Assembly: GCF_018881815.1 (NCBI RefSeq)
Contig: NZ_JACVPP010000001.1
Location: 865,352 to 929,351 of the forward strand
DNA length: 64,000 nt
Reading direction: 5' to 3'
Origin: Polynucleobacter sp. MWH-HuK1
GTDB lineage: Bacteria; Pseudomonadota; Gammaproteobacteria; Burkholderiales; Burkholderiaceae
Below the pieces are notes generated by a model. The model was not told where the DNA came from and did not search any database. It was given only the letters and a program-made list of their open reading frames with translations. A program made the translations under genes and the position numbers. This document shows positions 50,792 through 59,121 of this stretch, in pieces. Within the stretch, counting starts at the first letter, position 1, and every line of letters starts with the position of its first letter.

Positions 50792-52348
50792 ATGAATCGT
50801 ATTGTTGTATCACTTGCCCTGTTGTTATTTTTACCTCTCTTGGGTTTGGCGGTGCCTCTCCTATTTCCCGGCATTGATCTATTGGGTGGTGGCACTCTCA
50901 GCCACCTATGGAACTTTGTACTGGGTGGATATATTGCTTCGACCTTAGTGCTTATTTTGGGTGTCGGGGTGGGGGTATTTATTCTGGGTGTGGGTAACGC
51001 ATGGATCATTGCGAGCTATGATTTTCCTGGCAAGAAGATATTCGAATGGGCCTTAATTCTGCCTTTGGCTATGCCCACCTATGTGATGGCTTATCTCTTT
51101 GTTGATCTATTGCAATTTTCAGGTCCCATACAAACTACTCTACGCGCTTTACTGGGAGTCGATTCGCTTTGGTTCTTTCCGGACCCGAGATCCTTGAGTG
51201 GTGCTATTTGGTCTTTCTCCTTCTGTCTCTTTCCTTATGTTTACCTAATTACACGCACCGCTTTTTTAGAGCGCAGCGCACGATTGATCGAGGTTTCAGA
51301 AACGCTAGGCTATAGCCCGTTTCAGGGGTTTATGAAGTTGGTGTTGCCGATGGCAAGGCCAGCTATCTTTGCTGGTATGGCTTTAGCACTCATGGAGGTC
51401 TTAGCAGACTTTGGGGCGGTTTCCTACTTTGGGGTGCAAACATTTGCAACGGGTATCTTTAAGGCCTGGCTTTCTTTTGGCGACCGTGTGGCGGCGGTGC
51501 AGTTGGCTTTAGGCTTGTTGAGCTTTGTCTTGCTCATCTTCTTTATTGAGCAAAGCAGTCGCTCAAAATTACGTTATGCCTCTTCAATCCGGGGTATGTC
51601 TTTGGCGAAGTCTTTACAAGGTAAGAGCGTTTTTTTTGCCTTTGCTTTTTGTGGTGCGACCTTGCTTTGTGGATTTCTACTGCCGGCATTTGCACTCTTA
51701 CAGCTGCTCTTCAAAGAGGGCATCACTATCGACATTCGATACTTGGGTTGGTTAAGAAATTCTTTATCAGTTTCTGTTTTGACTGCACTCATTTCTGTTG
51801 TTCTTGCCGTGTTTTTTGCTTATTCCGTGAGAATGAATACACGCTTAGCTTGGGTTAACCGCTTGCTGGGGTTTGGGTATGCATTACCTGGTGCAGTGTT
51901 GGCTATCGGTATCCTCTCATTTTTGGAAATCCTTTCGCTTGCCTGGTGGATGTCTGCTAGCGTGTTAGTTCTCGTGTACGCGTATTTGGTTCGATTTCTT
52001 TCCTCTAGCTTGCAAAGCGTAGAAGCGGGGCTTGCGCGCATCACGCCCTCTATGGATGCCTCAGCAGCACTTCTGGGGCTTTCTAGGGCGCAGATTCTGA
52101 AGCGGGTTCATGTGCCTTTATTAAAGCGCAGTTTGATCACTGCAGGCCTCTTTGTCTTTGTCGATGTGATGAAGGAATTGCCAGCAACCCTGTTACTTCG
52201 GCCATTTAACTTTGACACCTTGGCGGTTGCAACTTACCAATTGGCCGCGGATGAGCGCCTTGCAGAGCTGGCTTTACCTTCACTCACCATTGTCCTAGTG
52301 GGGCTTTTCCCTGTTTTACTTCTTTCCAGGGTCATCTCCAAGAACTAA
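50792..52348 (+). CDS. fbpB: Ferric iron ABC transporter permease (FbpB type)
   Basis: A 518-residue fused permease with two BPD-type transport halves (about 12 membrane helices). The ABC-contact EAA-like loops are visible at VSETLGYSPFQGFMKLVLPM and ASAALLGLSRAQILKRVHVP. It carries Fe3+ from the periplasmic binding protein across the inner membrane. The ATG at 50792 overlaps no neighbour. It is followed by fbpA after 62 bases. Confidence 0.9.
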   Translation: MNRIVVSLALLLFLPLLGLAVPLLFPGIDLLGGGTLSHLWNFVLGGYIASTLVLILGVGVGVFILGVGNAWIIASYDFPGKKIFEWALILPLAMPTYVMAYLFVDLLQFSGPIQTTLRALLGVDSLWFFPDPRSLSGAIWSFSFCLFPYVYLITRTAFLERSARLIEVSETLGYSPFQGFMKLVLPMARPAIFAGMALALMEVLADFGAVSYFGVQTFATGIFKAWLSFGDRVAAVQLALGLLSFVLLIFFIEQSSRSKLRYASSIRGMSLAKSLQGKSVFFAFAFCGATLLCGFLLPAFALLQLLFKEGITIDIRYLGWLRNSLSVSVLTALISVVLAVFFAYSVRMNTRLAWVNRLLGFGYALPGAVLAIGILSFLEILSLAWWMSASVLVLVYAYLVRFLSSSLQSVEAGLARITPSMDASAALLGLSRAQILKRVHVPLLKRSLITAGLFVFVDVMKELPATLLLRPFNFDTLAVATYQLAADERLAELALPSLTIVLVGLFPVLLLSRVISKN

Positions 52349-52349
52349 T

Positions 52350-52364
52350 TGATAATCATTCGTA
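52350..52364. promoter_or_regulatory. Fur-box-like sequence upstream of fbpA
   Basis: TGATAATCATTCGTA matches the 7-1-7 Fur consensus TGATAAT-N-ATTATCA fully in the left half and at four of seven positions in the right half. It directly follows the fbpB stop codon, 47 bases before fbpA. Iron control of fbpA is plausible from this. Confidence 0.5.
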
Positions 52365-52406
52365 TTTGTGATACATTGATTTTATTCTGATTCTGATCAC
52401 AAATAC
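52362..52406. repeat. Perfect 11-bp inverted repeat in the fbpA leader
   Basis: GTATTTGTGAT (52362-52372) and ATCACAAATAC (52396-52406) are perfect reverse complements with a 23-base AT-rich loop. The right arm ends 5 bases before the fbpA ATG and would cover the ribosome-binding position. The left arm overlaps the Fur-like site. Confidence 0.8.
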
Positions 52407-52410
52407 AGTA

Positions 52411-53466
52411 ATGCCAACTCAAAAAATCCATCAATTCCTAGTCGCCAATGTATTGTTACTAGGCAGTTTGGTATTTCTGCCGGTGCACGCGCAAGATGCC
52501 AAAGAATTAAATCTGTATTCGGCCCGTCACTACCAAACTGACGAGGCGCTGTATGGTGAGTTCACTAAAAAGACAGGGATCAAAATTAATCGAATTGAGG
52601 CAGATGACAATGCTTTAGCGGAGAGATTGAAAAGCGAGGGTGCTAATAGTCCTGCAGATGTGATTTTGATGGTGGATGCTGCGAGATTATGGCGCGCTCA
52701 AATCGATGGGTTTTTTAAACCGATTCAGTCTAAATACTTAGAAAGCCGAATTCCTGCAAACTTGCGATCGAAGCCTGAGCCTAATGGGTCAACTTGGTTT
52801 GGATTTTCAACTAGAGCACGTCTCGTGGTGTACAACAAGGCAAAGGTGAATCCGCAAGATGTCGATACTTATGAAAAATTGGCGGAGCCAATAAATAAAG
52901 GTAAGGTTTGCACCCGTTCTGGTGCTCACCCCTACATGTTGTCATTGATTGGTGCCATGATTGAACGTCGTGGTGAAGCTGCCACGGAAGAGTGGGCTAA
53001 GGATATGGTGGCCAATATGGCCCGCCCACCAAGGGGTGGTGATACCGACCAAATTAAAGCAGTTGCCTCAGGCGAATGCGGAGTGGCTTTAACGAACTCC
53101 TATTACCTTGTGAGACTCTTACGCTCTACTAAACCGGAAGATCAGACCGTGGTTTCCAAGATTGGATTTATTTGGCCAAATCAGAAAACTTCTGGAGCGC
53201 ACATTAATATTGCGGGTGGCGGGGTTGCCAAGAATGCGCCTCATTCTGCAGCGGCAATCCAGTTTCTCGAATACCTGGCCAGCGATTCTGCTCAAGAGTA
53301 TTTTGCGAATGGCAACAATGAGTGGCCTGCAGTGAAGACAGTCAAGATTGAGAATGAAGGACTTAAAATGTTAGGGCCATTTAAGGCTGAAAATATTTCG
53401 GTTGCCTCTATTGGTAAAAATCAGATTGCCGCTCAGCGCATTCTCGATCGCGTAGCTTATAAGTAA
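52411..53466 (+). CDS. fbpA: Ferric iron-binding periplasmic protein (FbpA type)
   Basis: A 351-residue periplasmic binding protein with a signal peptide (about 1-27, ending PVHAQ) and the type II binding fold. Iron-coordinating candidates are the Tyr pair in TNSYYLVRL (about 231-240) and residues in LYSARHYQTD near the mature N-terminus. FbpA delivers Fe3+ to the FbpB/FbpC transporter. The gene follows fbpB on the same strand with a Fur-like site and an inverted repeat between them, and ends at a strong terminator. Confidence 0.92.
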   Translation: MPTQKIHQFLVANVLLLGSLVFLPVHAQDAKELNLYSARHYQTDEALYGEFTKKTGIKINRIEADDNALAERLKSEGANSPADVILMVDAARLWRAQIDGFFKPIQSKYLESRIPANLRSKPEPNGSTWFGFSTRARLVVYNKAKVNPQDVDTYEKLAEPINKGKVCTRSGAHPYMLSLIGAMIERRGEAATEEWAKDMVANMARPPRGGDTDQIKAVASGECGVALTNSYYLVRLLRSTKPEDQTVVSKIGFIWPNQKTSGAHINIAGGGVAKNAPHSAAAIQFLEYLASDSAQEYFANGNNEWPAVKTVKIENEGLKMLGPFKAENISVASIGKNQIAAQRILDRVAYK

Positions 53467-53523
53467 GTTGCCCGTTTGAGTGGTTTTTCAATATTTAATT
53501 CTTGGCTTACCCAGCGAAATTAA

Positions 53524-53547
53524 AAAAACCACCTTCGGGTGGTTTTT
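53524..53547. terminator. Strong bidirectional terminator after fbpA
   Basis: A perfect 10-bp stem AAAAACCACC / GGTGGTTTTT closed by a TTCG tetraloop, with T and A runs on both sides. It lies between convergent fbpA and the histidine phosphatase gene and can serve both. Confidence 0.92.
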
Positions 53548-53570
53548 CTTTTGGATTTTAGGTGACAGTG

Positions 53571-54143
53571 TTAAAAGTTTGGACTAGAGTAAATTTGTTG
53601 AGAAACAAATTGACCGTTTTTATTCACTTTAGCTAGAACCATATCACCAACATTCACTACTTTACTTGTGAAAGCTTGGATATTTACATGATGCGTGACT
53701 AAGATGATAGGTGTTTTGGGATTTTCATTGAGTTGGGCTCGAATGAGTTTTTCTAGATTGCGGGTTTGTTCTTTTTCATGGCTCATATCATCAAAGAAAG
53801 AACCTAAGGCTGGGGCGATGCTAACTTGACCCTTGTTTAGTAGTTTTGCGGTATCAATGCAACGACACCAGGGGCTGCTGATCACTTTGGCAGATGTGAG
53901 TCCTTGGTTGGTTAACCATTGCCCTATCAGTATTGCCTGCTTCTTACCCCTCTCACCAAGATTTCTTTGGGTGGAGCATTTGTCAAGTTGATATCCTGCA
54001 GGATCCCCATAGCCCGGCGCATCGGCATGACGCATCAGCAATACATGCTGACCATCGATCAGGTTCTCAGCAAGGTTTGCGCTGACTGGTAATCCAAATA
54101 AAGTCAACAAAGTGCCTAGAAATAATGAGGCAAGAATTTTCAT
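53571..54143 (-). CDS. Exported histidine phosphatase family protein
   Basis: A 190-residue protein with a signal peptide (about 1-22) and the phosphohistidine RHA/RHG core: LLMRHADAPGYGDPAGYQ (about 34-52), SSPWCRCIDTAKLL (catalytic Arg) and LVTHHVNIQAF (second His). Similar to SixA/Ais-type branch-2 phosphatases that act in the periplasm. The substrate is unknown. Confidence 0.82.
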   Translation of the reverse strand: MKILASLFLGTLLTLFGLPVSANLAENLIDGQHVLLMRHADAPGYGDPAGYQLDKCSTQRNLGERGKKQAILIGQWLTNQGLTSAKVISSPWCRCIDTAKLLNKGQVSIAPALGSFFDDMSHEKEQTRNLEKLIRAQLNENPKTPIILVTHHVNIQAFTSKVVNVGDMVLAKVNKNGQFVSQQIYSSPNF

Positions 54144-54247
54144 GATAATTAACTTTAAATAGAATCGCTTAAGATGGCAGGTACATGAGATTAGTGTGCA
54201 AAATTCGACTGTTTTTCGATGAGATCCTTAGTTTCATACGGGTCAAT

Positions 54248-54649
54248 CTACGGTAATAAGTTGTGATTCCTCATTTTATTGAGGGTGGCGTTATCGATCG
54301 AGAGCCGAACGCCTAGCGAGCCAGAGCCCGCACTAACAGGCAGTTTTCTCAGGCTAATTTCTAAGGATTTAATCTGAGAATAGGCTGTGCATGCTTGCGT
54401 AATGCGGGTTATGAGCCGCTCTTGGGTTTCATAATGACCATCACTTGCCAATCTATTGATCTCAACGACTAATGGGTCATAGTCAAACACGTTTTCCATG
54501 ACGTCATCTGAAATGAGGGCTAGTTTTGAGTCAATCCATAGGGTTAAATCCAACAGATGTTGTTTGGGAACAATAGCGCCAGGCCCATAAGTTCCAATTT
54601 GCGTTTGCAGTTTAAGATCTTTTAATTCAATACATGCATTAGTGGTCAT
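54248..54649 (-). CDS. folB: Dihydroneopterin aldolase FolB
   Basis: A 133-residue protein of the FolB/FolX T-fold family: CIELKDLKLQTQIGTYGPGA near the start and SLEISLRKLPVSAGSGSLGV near the end. FolB converts dihydroneopterin to hydroxymethyl-dihydropterin in folate synthesis. The typical Y-x-x-L-x-x-x-I and ERLITRI segments are present. The frame extends upstream to 54697, but the ATG at 54649 gives the family N-terminus. It is divergent from the small Cys-rich gene at 54703. Confidence 0.82.
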   Translation of the reverse strand: MTTNACIELKDLKLQTQIGTYGPGAIVPKQHLLDLTLWIDSKLALISDDVMENVFDYDPLVVEINRLASDGHYETQERLITRITQACTAYSQIKSLEISLRKLPVSAGSGSLGVRLSIDNATLNKMRNHNLLP

Positions 54650-54702
54650 AATGTTCCCAAGTAAATTTTTTATTAGCCGATATCGGAAAGAAGGCATTAG
54701 TT

Positions 54703-54879
54703 ATGAAAGCCCCAGATAAGCGTTGTTGTGGATCAGGCGTTTGCATCATTAATGATGCGGGAGAATGTTGGTGTGGCCAAGTTTGGGACGGTGAAAAGAT
54801 GGCTGCACCAACTTTGAATTTGTCATCAAAGGATAAGGCTTCAGATAACAACTCAGATAAGCCTAAGTCTGAGCAGTAG
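54703..54879 (+). CDS. Small Cys-rich protein (CCGSGVC...CWCGQVWDGEKM family)
   Basis: A 58-residue protein, below common length cutoffs. It begins MKAPDKRCCGSGVCIINDAG and continues ECWCGQVWDGEKM, then a Ser/Asp/Lys-rich tail. Five Cys in C-C-x4-C and C-x-C spacing suggest metal binding. From memory, short Burkholderiales proteins share the G-x-C-I-I-x-x-x-G-x-C-W-C-G-Q-x-W-D-G-E-K-M pattern; their function is unknown. An AAGG ribosome site precedes the ATG. An overlapping opposite-strand frame (54639-54917) is a shadow of this gene. Confidence 0.72.
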   Translation: MKAPDKRCCGSGVCIINDAGECWCGQVWDGEKMAAPTLNLSSKDKASDNNSDKPKSEQ

Positions 54880-54909
54880 CCTAAGGCTATTGCAGTCTTT
54901 GGAGGGGAG

Positions 54910-55770
54910 TTATCCATACACTCTGCGCAGAGAGTGCGCAGCTACCCCATCTTTCAGAGCCTCACGTACGGGGTATGCAATCAGTTCGATACTTTTCTGG
55001 ACTGCAAGGCGTTCTAAATAAGTAGGCATTGGTTTTTTGATAACGGGATACACCCAGTCTGGTAGATTTAGAAAGCCTGCACGACTAATCAGCTTGATAA
55101 AGGGTTTGGCTGTTAAGTCACTCGGAAAATGATCGAGTAAATCAATGATGCTCTTAGCTCGGTCACCAAAATAGAGTTCGGGTATGTAAGCTTTAATGGC
55201 GTTCTCAGTCTCTGCATAGGTATTCGGAAGATCGGTAGCACCCATTCGTTCGCCGAGCGATTTCATTTCTAAAAAATATTGATCTTTTTCTTTTGTGCTT
55301 AATTTTTCTTTTCGGTAAACCTCAAAAGAGCTCATGAAGCTACGTGTTTCGGTGAGATGAACCCAAGCTAATAAATGTGGGTCTGTAGCTGAATATGGTT
55401 TACCAAATTCATCTAGACCCGTAATTTTGGTGTGAATCTGATTGACCTTCTGAATAATGTTATTGGCCATATCAGTTGGGCCATAGGTAGTAGCGGCAAT
55501 AAAAAAAGCCGTTCTACCAAGTCGACCCTTCAAATCCTCTCTAAATGAGGAGTGATCCCAAACCCCAGCCAAAGCTTGGGGATGCAGCGCCTGAAGAACT
55601 AATGAGCTTATGCCGCCAATCATCATGGAAATAAAGTCCGCATGCACTTTCCAGGCAAGTGATTCAGGACCGAATAAACCGCGATCACCCTTTGGCGTTA
55701 AAAAGGCTATTGGTGGACCGCTTCCGCCCACCATCTCTCGAATCGTTTTCCGAATTAGCTCATCCAACAT
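54910..55770 (-). CDS. Oxygenase MpaB/DUF2236 family protein
   Basis: A 286-residue protein with the DUF2236 pattern: ISSLVLQALHPQALAGVWDHS (about 55-75), the RLGRTAFFIAATTYGPTDMA region, and HLLAWVHLTETRSFMSSFEV with a heme-ligand-type His. The family includes rubber oxygenases and the fungal MpaB oxygenase; most members have no known substrate. It ends an operon-like pair with the Lon-N-domain gene upstream (4-base gap). Confidence 0.8.
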   Translation of the reverse strand: MLDELIRKTIREMVGGSGPPIAFLTPKGDRGLFGPESLAWKVHADFISMMIGGISSLVLQALHPQALAGVWDHSSFREDLKGRLGRTAFFIAATTYGPTDMANNIIQKVNQIHTKITGLDEFGKPYSATDPHLLAWVHLTETRSFMSSFEVYRKEKLSTKEKDQYFLEMKSLGERMGATDLPNTYAETENAIKAYIPELYFGDRAKSIIDLLDHFPSDLTAKPFIKLISRAGFLNLPDWVYPVIKKPMPTYLERLAVQKSIELIAYPVREALKDGVAAHSLRRVYG

Positions 55771-55774
55771 GGGC

Positions 55775-56419
55775 TTAGTGCATCGTTAGATTTCTTAAAT
55801 CATCATCCTCAATGATTTCGGTAATGAGATCGAGTCTAATTCGGGGATTGGTTTGGGCTAAGAGGTGATTCTTTTGTGCCAGAGAAATTGGCAAAAGCTC
55901 TGCCAGTCGATTGGAAACCCAACCGCAGTCATCAGTCTTGAAAGGTTTCTTAAATGGGGCATCACCCAATAAATCTTCACTTTGAATAACTGAAATAATT
56001 TCATCTAGCAACTTAGCAACGCCTTGATGCTCTTGGGGGATGGGTATTAGTGGATCTTTATCTAAAAGCTCAACGTCGCCTACCCAAAGCCCATTATCTT
56101 GCTGAGCGCTGTTTAGTATCTTAAAGCGTTGTGTACCAAATGATTTAGTCATGTACAAAGCTGGCTGCACAGGATCAAAGTCTTCGATCAATGCTAGCGT
56201 CCCAATATTGGAAAAAGTAGGGGGCGAATCCTGATCGTCAACTTCAGAATTTTTGATGATGCTAACCACCCCAAACTCAGTCTTGTCTCGCAAGCACTGC
56301 TTAATCATATCCAGGTAACGAGCTTCAAAAATTTTGAGGGCGATAACACCATCCGGGAAAAGTACTGTGCCCAGGGGAAATAGCGGGATTTTTCGTGGTA
56401 TGGGGTTGGATTTAGTCAT
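55775..56419 (-). CDS. Lon N-terminal (LON substrate-binding) domain protein
   Basis: A 214-residue protein made of the Lon N-terminal domain alone (KIPLFPLGTVLFPDGVIALK, IFEARYLDMIKQCLRDKTEF, then LALIEDFDPVQPALYMTKSF). The ATPase and protease domains are absent. Such proteins are common in proteobacteria and of unclear function, probably peptide or protein binding. The frame extends to 56467, but the ATG at 56419 begins the usual N-terminus. Confidence 0.85.
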   Translation of the reverse strand: MTKSNPIPRKIPLFPLGTVLFPDGVIALKIFEARYLDMIKQCLRDKTEFGVVSIIKNSEVDDQDSPPTFSNIGTLALIEDFDPVQPALYMTKSFGTQRFKILNSAQQDNGLWVGDVELLDKDPLIPIPQEHQGVAKLLDEIISVIQSEDLLGDAPFKKPFKTDDCGWVSNRLAELLPISLAQKNHLLAQTNPRIRLDLITEIIEDDDLRNLTMH

Positions 56420-56554
56420 GCATTCAATGTAATGGATTTGAGTGCTTTTTGCTGATGACCAACTCACTGATGTAATCCCCTCGTGTTTGTGCCCGCGGCC
56501 AGCAATAAACCCAATTTCCGTTTACATTAGATGCACAATTCTTGGAGATCCAAA

Positions 56555-56701
56555 ATGGTACAAAAACTACGCATTAAGCTTGCCTGTTGGATATTGGGGG
56601 AGTATTGCCCGTGCTATCAAATGGGTTACCACAACATGGTCGACTTTCAGCAAAGAAGTGCTGACCAGTTGGCGAAAGCGCAAGAGCGAAAAAACAAGTA
56701 A
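56555..56701 (+). CDS. Possible 48-residue small protein
   Basis: ATG 56555 is preceded by GGAG at suitable spacing (TTGGAGATCCAAA) and opens a 48-codon frame (MVQKLRIKLACWILGEYCPC start) ending 25 bases before the DUF2244 start. Three Cys and a Lys-rich end are the only features. A longer competing frame fused to DUF2244 covers the same DNA, so this gene is uncertain. Confidence 0.28.
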   Translation: MVQKLRIKLACWILGEYCPCYQMGYHNMVDFQQRSADQLAKAQERKNK

Positions 56702-56726
56702 TTCACCTCCTGCAATTGGACTTGGT

Positions 56727-57155
56727 ATGAAGATTTGGCAAATGCGTAGAAACTGTGCGTTAACTCCAAAGCAGCTCCTACAGTTTTATATCGCTTTGGT
56801 ATGCCTTTCCTTTATCGTGGCAATCGGCTTTCTGTTGGCGGGAGTCTGGGTTATTCCGATATTTACAATCGTTGAGATTACTGCGGTAACGATCGGATTT
56901 TTAATTTACTGTAGACATGCCCTCGATAGTGAAACGATTGAGATCGATGGCAAACGCCTGACTGTTAAAAAGTTTATTGGCTACAAAGAAAAGATTTACG
57001 AATTTAATACTCAGTGGGCAAAGATAGAGATCCCTCTTGATGATGCAAAAACATTTTTTATTAGCCAATCTAATTTACGGGTCGAGATCGGTCAGTTCAT
57101 AAGGCAAGAGCAGCAGCTCCCGCTTATTGCCTCAGTGAGGCGCTATTTAGGCTAA
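56727..57155 (+). CDS. DUF2244 membrane protein
   Basis: A 142-residue protein with the DUF2244 opening RRNCALTPKQLLQFYIALVC, two membrane helices (about 20-40 and 45-65), and a soluble C-terminal domain (SETIEIDGKRLTVKKFIGYK). In many proteobacteria it is near cytochrome c oxidase genes; its role is unknown. The frame stays open to 56442, but the family starts just before RRNC, so the ATG at 56727 is chosen although its ribosome site is weak. Confidence 0.7.
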   Translation: MKIWQMRRNCALTPKQLLQFYIALVCLSFIVAIGFLLAGVWVIPIFTIVEITAVTIGFLIYCRHALDSETIEIDGKRLTVKKFIGYKEKIYEFNTQWAKIEIPLDDAKTFFISQSNLRVEIGQFIRQEQQLPLIASVRRYLG

Positions 57156-57637
57156 TCGCGGCTTGCTAAGGCGCCATGCCACTAGCCCACAGCAGACAAT
57201 CTGAATAATTGCCGATATAAAGGTCAATGTATTCAGAATGGCAAAATAATTAGCAAACGGTGAGAGTGCTACTGGCATGCCATCGAGCAATGCGGTCTCC
57301 CGCAGGTAATCCATGCGGGGTATCAGCAGAAAGCTGGTTGTTGCCGTAACCAAGATCAGTAGCAGCGAGGGAATTCGAATTGCCCTGAGGTCGTATTGAC
57401 CTCTTTTTATCAACACATTAGCAAGGCTCAAAATAATAAAAGTGCAAGCCAATACGTAATAAGACAGTTGCTGTATCAGTATGTGCGCCAGCATGCCTGC
57501 CGCCTGTGTATCACCAATAAAAAATAGGCAGTTAAGCAGCTAAAAAGTTGCGCAATGACCCCGCCTAATAATAGGTATGAGATAAATCGCAAAAATCGCT
57601 TAGCAAATTGATATTGGTCTTGAGTACTTTCAACCAT
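57147..57637 (-). pseudogene. DUF4149-like membrane protein gene with a -1 frameshift
   Basis: Two frames join into one DUF4149/TMEM205-like protein of about 163 residues with four membrane helices. Frame one begins at ATG 57637 and covers the first helix (RFLRFISYLLLGGVIAQLFS). It runs to a stop at 57476. The rest (GDTQAAGMLAHILIQQLSYY to the end at 57147) is in the -1 frame. The switch falls at the six-T run 57519-57524, read in the first frame as T-TTT-TTA, a classic -1 slippery sequence. So this may be a mutation, a sequencing error or programmed slippage. The second part alone can start at ATG 57494 (115 residues). It overlaps the DUF2244 end by 9 bases, convergently. Confidence 0.72.
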
Positions 57638-57726
57638 GGGCTAAATAGGGTTAAGAATTGCATCGCAGCATAAAGTTCAATTCAGTTTGATACTAGAGCT
57701 AATCTAATATTTCTGCTAAGTTAAAA

Positions 57727-58296
57727 ATGGATCTCACCAAAGCAGCAAAAGCAGCTCTGAATACCCTAATAGACATTGCTAGCAATTCAATCAACGGTCA
57801 ACCGGTACCTGTTCCGGAGTTGGCCAAGAGGCAGAACTTATCCATTAGTAGGATTGAGCTGTTATTGCGCCCCTTAAGGGAATCTGGATTTATTAAGGGC
57901 ACTAAGGGTCGCAGAGGGGGTTATGTACTCTCTCAAGATCCTCGCCTAATTACGATTAAAGATATTGTGCTTGCAATGAATCGCATCAAAAAGCGTAAGG
58001 TCGAGTTATCCGATATTGCCAAGGAGTTATATCAATCATTAGAGGCATATATGCTCAGCTGCATGGCGAATGTCACATTATCATCCACTATCAGGGATTA
58101 TGTTCCCAGCTTTAGCGATGTCAAAAAGGCGCCTGAGCGTACAGCTTTCATTCCTCTTGACCCCAAAAAAGAGAAGAGACAAAAGGGCGAAGTTCAAAAA
58201 GTAATGAAGGCCCAATTTAAGAAGGTCGAAGAGGTGCCGCGTGGACCAAACTCAGTATTCGACCTTGCTAACTTCTTAGATCGCAGCCCTAGCTAA
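57727..58296 (+). CDS. Rrf2 family transcription regulator without cluster Cys
   Basis: A 189-residue protein with an Rrf2-type winged helix (about 1-85: AALNTLIDIASNSINGQPVP, LAKRQNLSISRIELLLRPLR, GTKGRRGGYVLSQDP). The three-Cys Fe-S motif of IscR/NsrR is absent; only one Cys lies in the region (MLSCMA), so it probably does not hold an Fe-S cluster. A Lys/Glu-rich tail of about 60 residues is unusual for the family. Targets are unknown. Confidence 0.82.
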   Translation: MDLTKAAKAALNTLIDIASNSINGQPVPVPELAKRQNLSISRIELLLRPLRESGFIKGTKGRRGGYVLSQDPRLITIKDIVLAMNRIKKRKVELSDIAKELYQSLEAYMLSCMANVTLSSTIRDYVPSFSDVKKAPERTAFIPLDPKKEKRQKGEVQKVMKAQFKKVEEVPRGPNSVFDLANFLDRSPS

Positions 58297-58321
58297 AACT
58301 CAGATTTAAAAGAATTGCTTG

Positions 58322-59017
58322 TTACCAGGGAATCTTTTCACCTGAATACGTAAGAAAACTGCCCGTATCTTCTTTTTGAAGTTTTTCAATTACGCTAAAT
58401 ATTTCTGCGGCCGCTTGATCTGCGGGTCTGCCAATTTGTTCTCCCCGAAATGGCTTTGAGAGTCTAGAGTTCACAGTGCCAGGATGCATGGCAATTAGCG
58501 CAGTATTGGGCTTTGTACGGGCCCACTCAATGGATGTTGTCTTCACCAGCATATTGAGCGCAGCCTTAGAGGTGCGATAGCTGTACCAACCACCAAGACG
58601 GTTATCTTCAATGCTGCCAACTTTTGCAGACAGAGTAACCAGGATGCTATTAGCAGGATCTAGTAATTTAGAGAAGTGACGAATAGTCAGTGCTGGCCCA
58701 ATCGCATTGACAGTCATGAGTTCCATGAGCTGTTCGGCATTGAGATCATCTAGCCTTTTTTCAGGCGTCCACTTATCTGTGTGCAAAACCCCGATGGTAT
58801 TGATGATGAGCTGAAAGGGTGCTGCACGATAAAGTGCTGTTGCACAGGATTCAATAGATTCTGGGTTTTGATAATCAATTGGAAATTCAGAATTGCGATG
58901 AATCCCTACAAGCTCTGTGCATGCGGGGGTGGCTTTTAAGAGATCCATGAAGGCAGAACCTATAGTCCCAGAGGAGCCGATAACTAGTGCACGAAAGGAA
59001 TTGGGAAGTAAGCTCAT
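58322..59017 (-). CDS. Short-chain dehydrogenase/reductase (SDR) family protein
   Basis: A 231-residue Rossmann oxidoreductase: nucleotide site VIGSSGTIGSAFMD (about 12-25), NTIG at about 78-81, catalytic Ser near LVTLSAKVGS and the YxxxK motif YSYRTSK (about 146-153). Atypical SDR similar to CsgA-like/C-factor proteins. Substrate unknown. Convergent with the Rrf2 regulator gene. Confidence 0.88.
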   Translation of the reverse strand: MSLLPNSFRALVIGSSGTIGSAFMDLLKATPACTELVGIHRNSEFPIDYQNPESIESCATALYRAAPFQLIINTIGVLHTDKWTPEKRLDDLNAEQLMELMTVNAIGPALTIRHFSKLLDPANSILVTLSAKVGSIEDNRLGGWYSYRTSKAALNMLVKTTSIEWARTKPNTALIAMHPGTVNSRLSKPFRGEQIGRPADQAAAEIFSVIEKLQKEDTGSFLTYSGEKIPW

Positions 59018-59121
59018 TGGAAGACTTTATCGCAATTTGCGCATGTGTATAGGCGGCATACTTCTTGTTTAAGCAAGCATCCCATTTGCTTGCTATTCTT
59101 ACCCCTGTTAATAGATAAGAG

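Noticed and set aside
54639..54917. Minus-strand frame of 92 codons opposite the small Cys-rich gene
   Set aside because: Its translation shows no family pattern and it overlaps folB, whereas the plus-strand product is strongly patterned.
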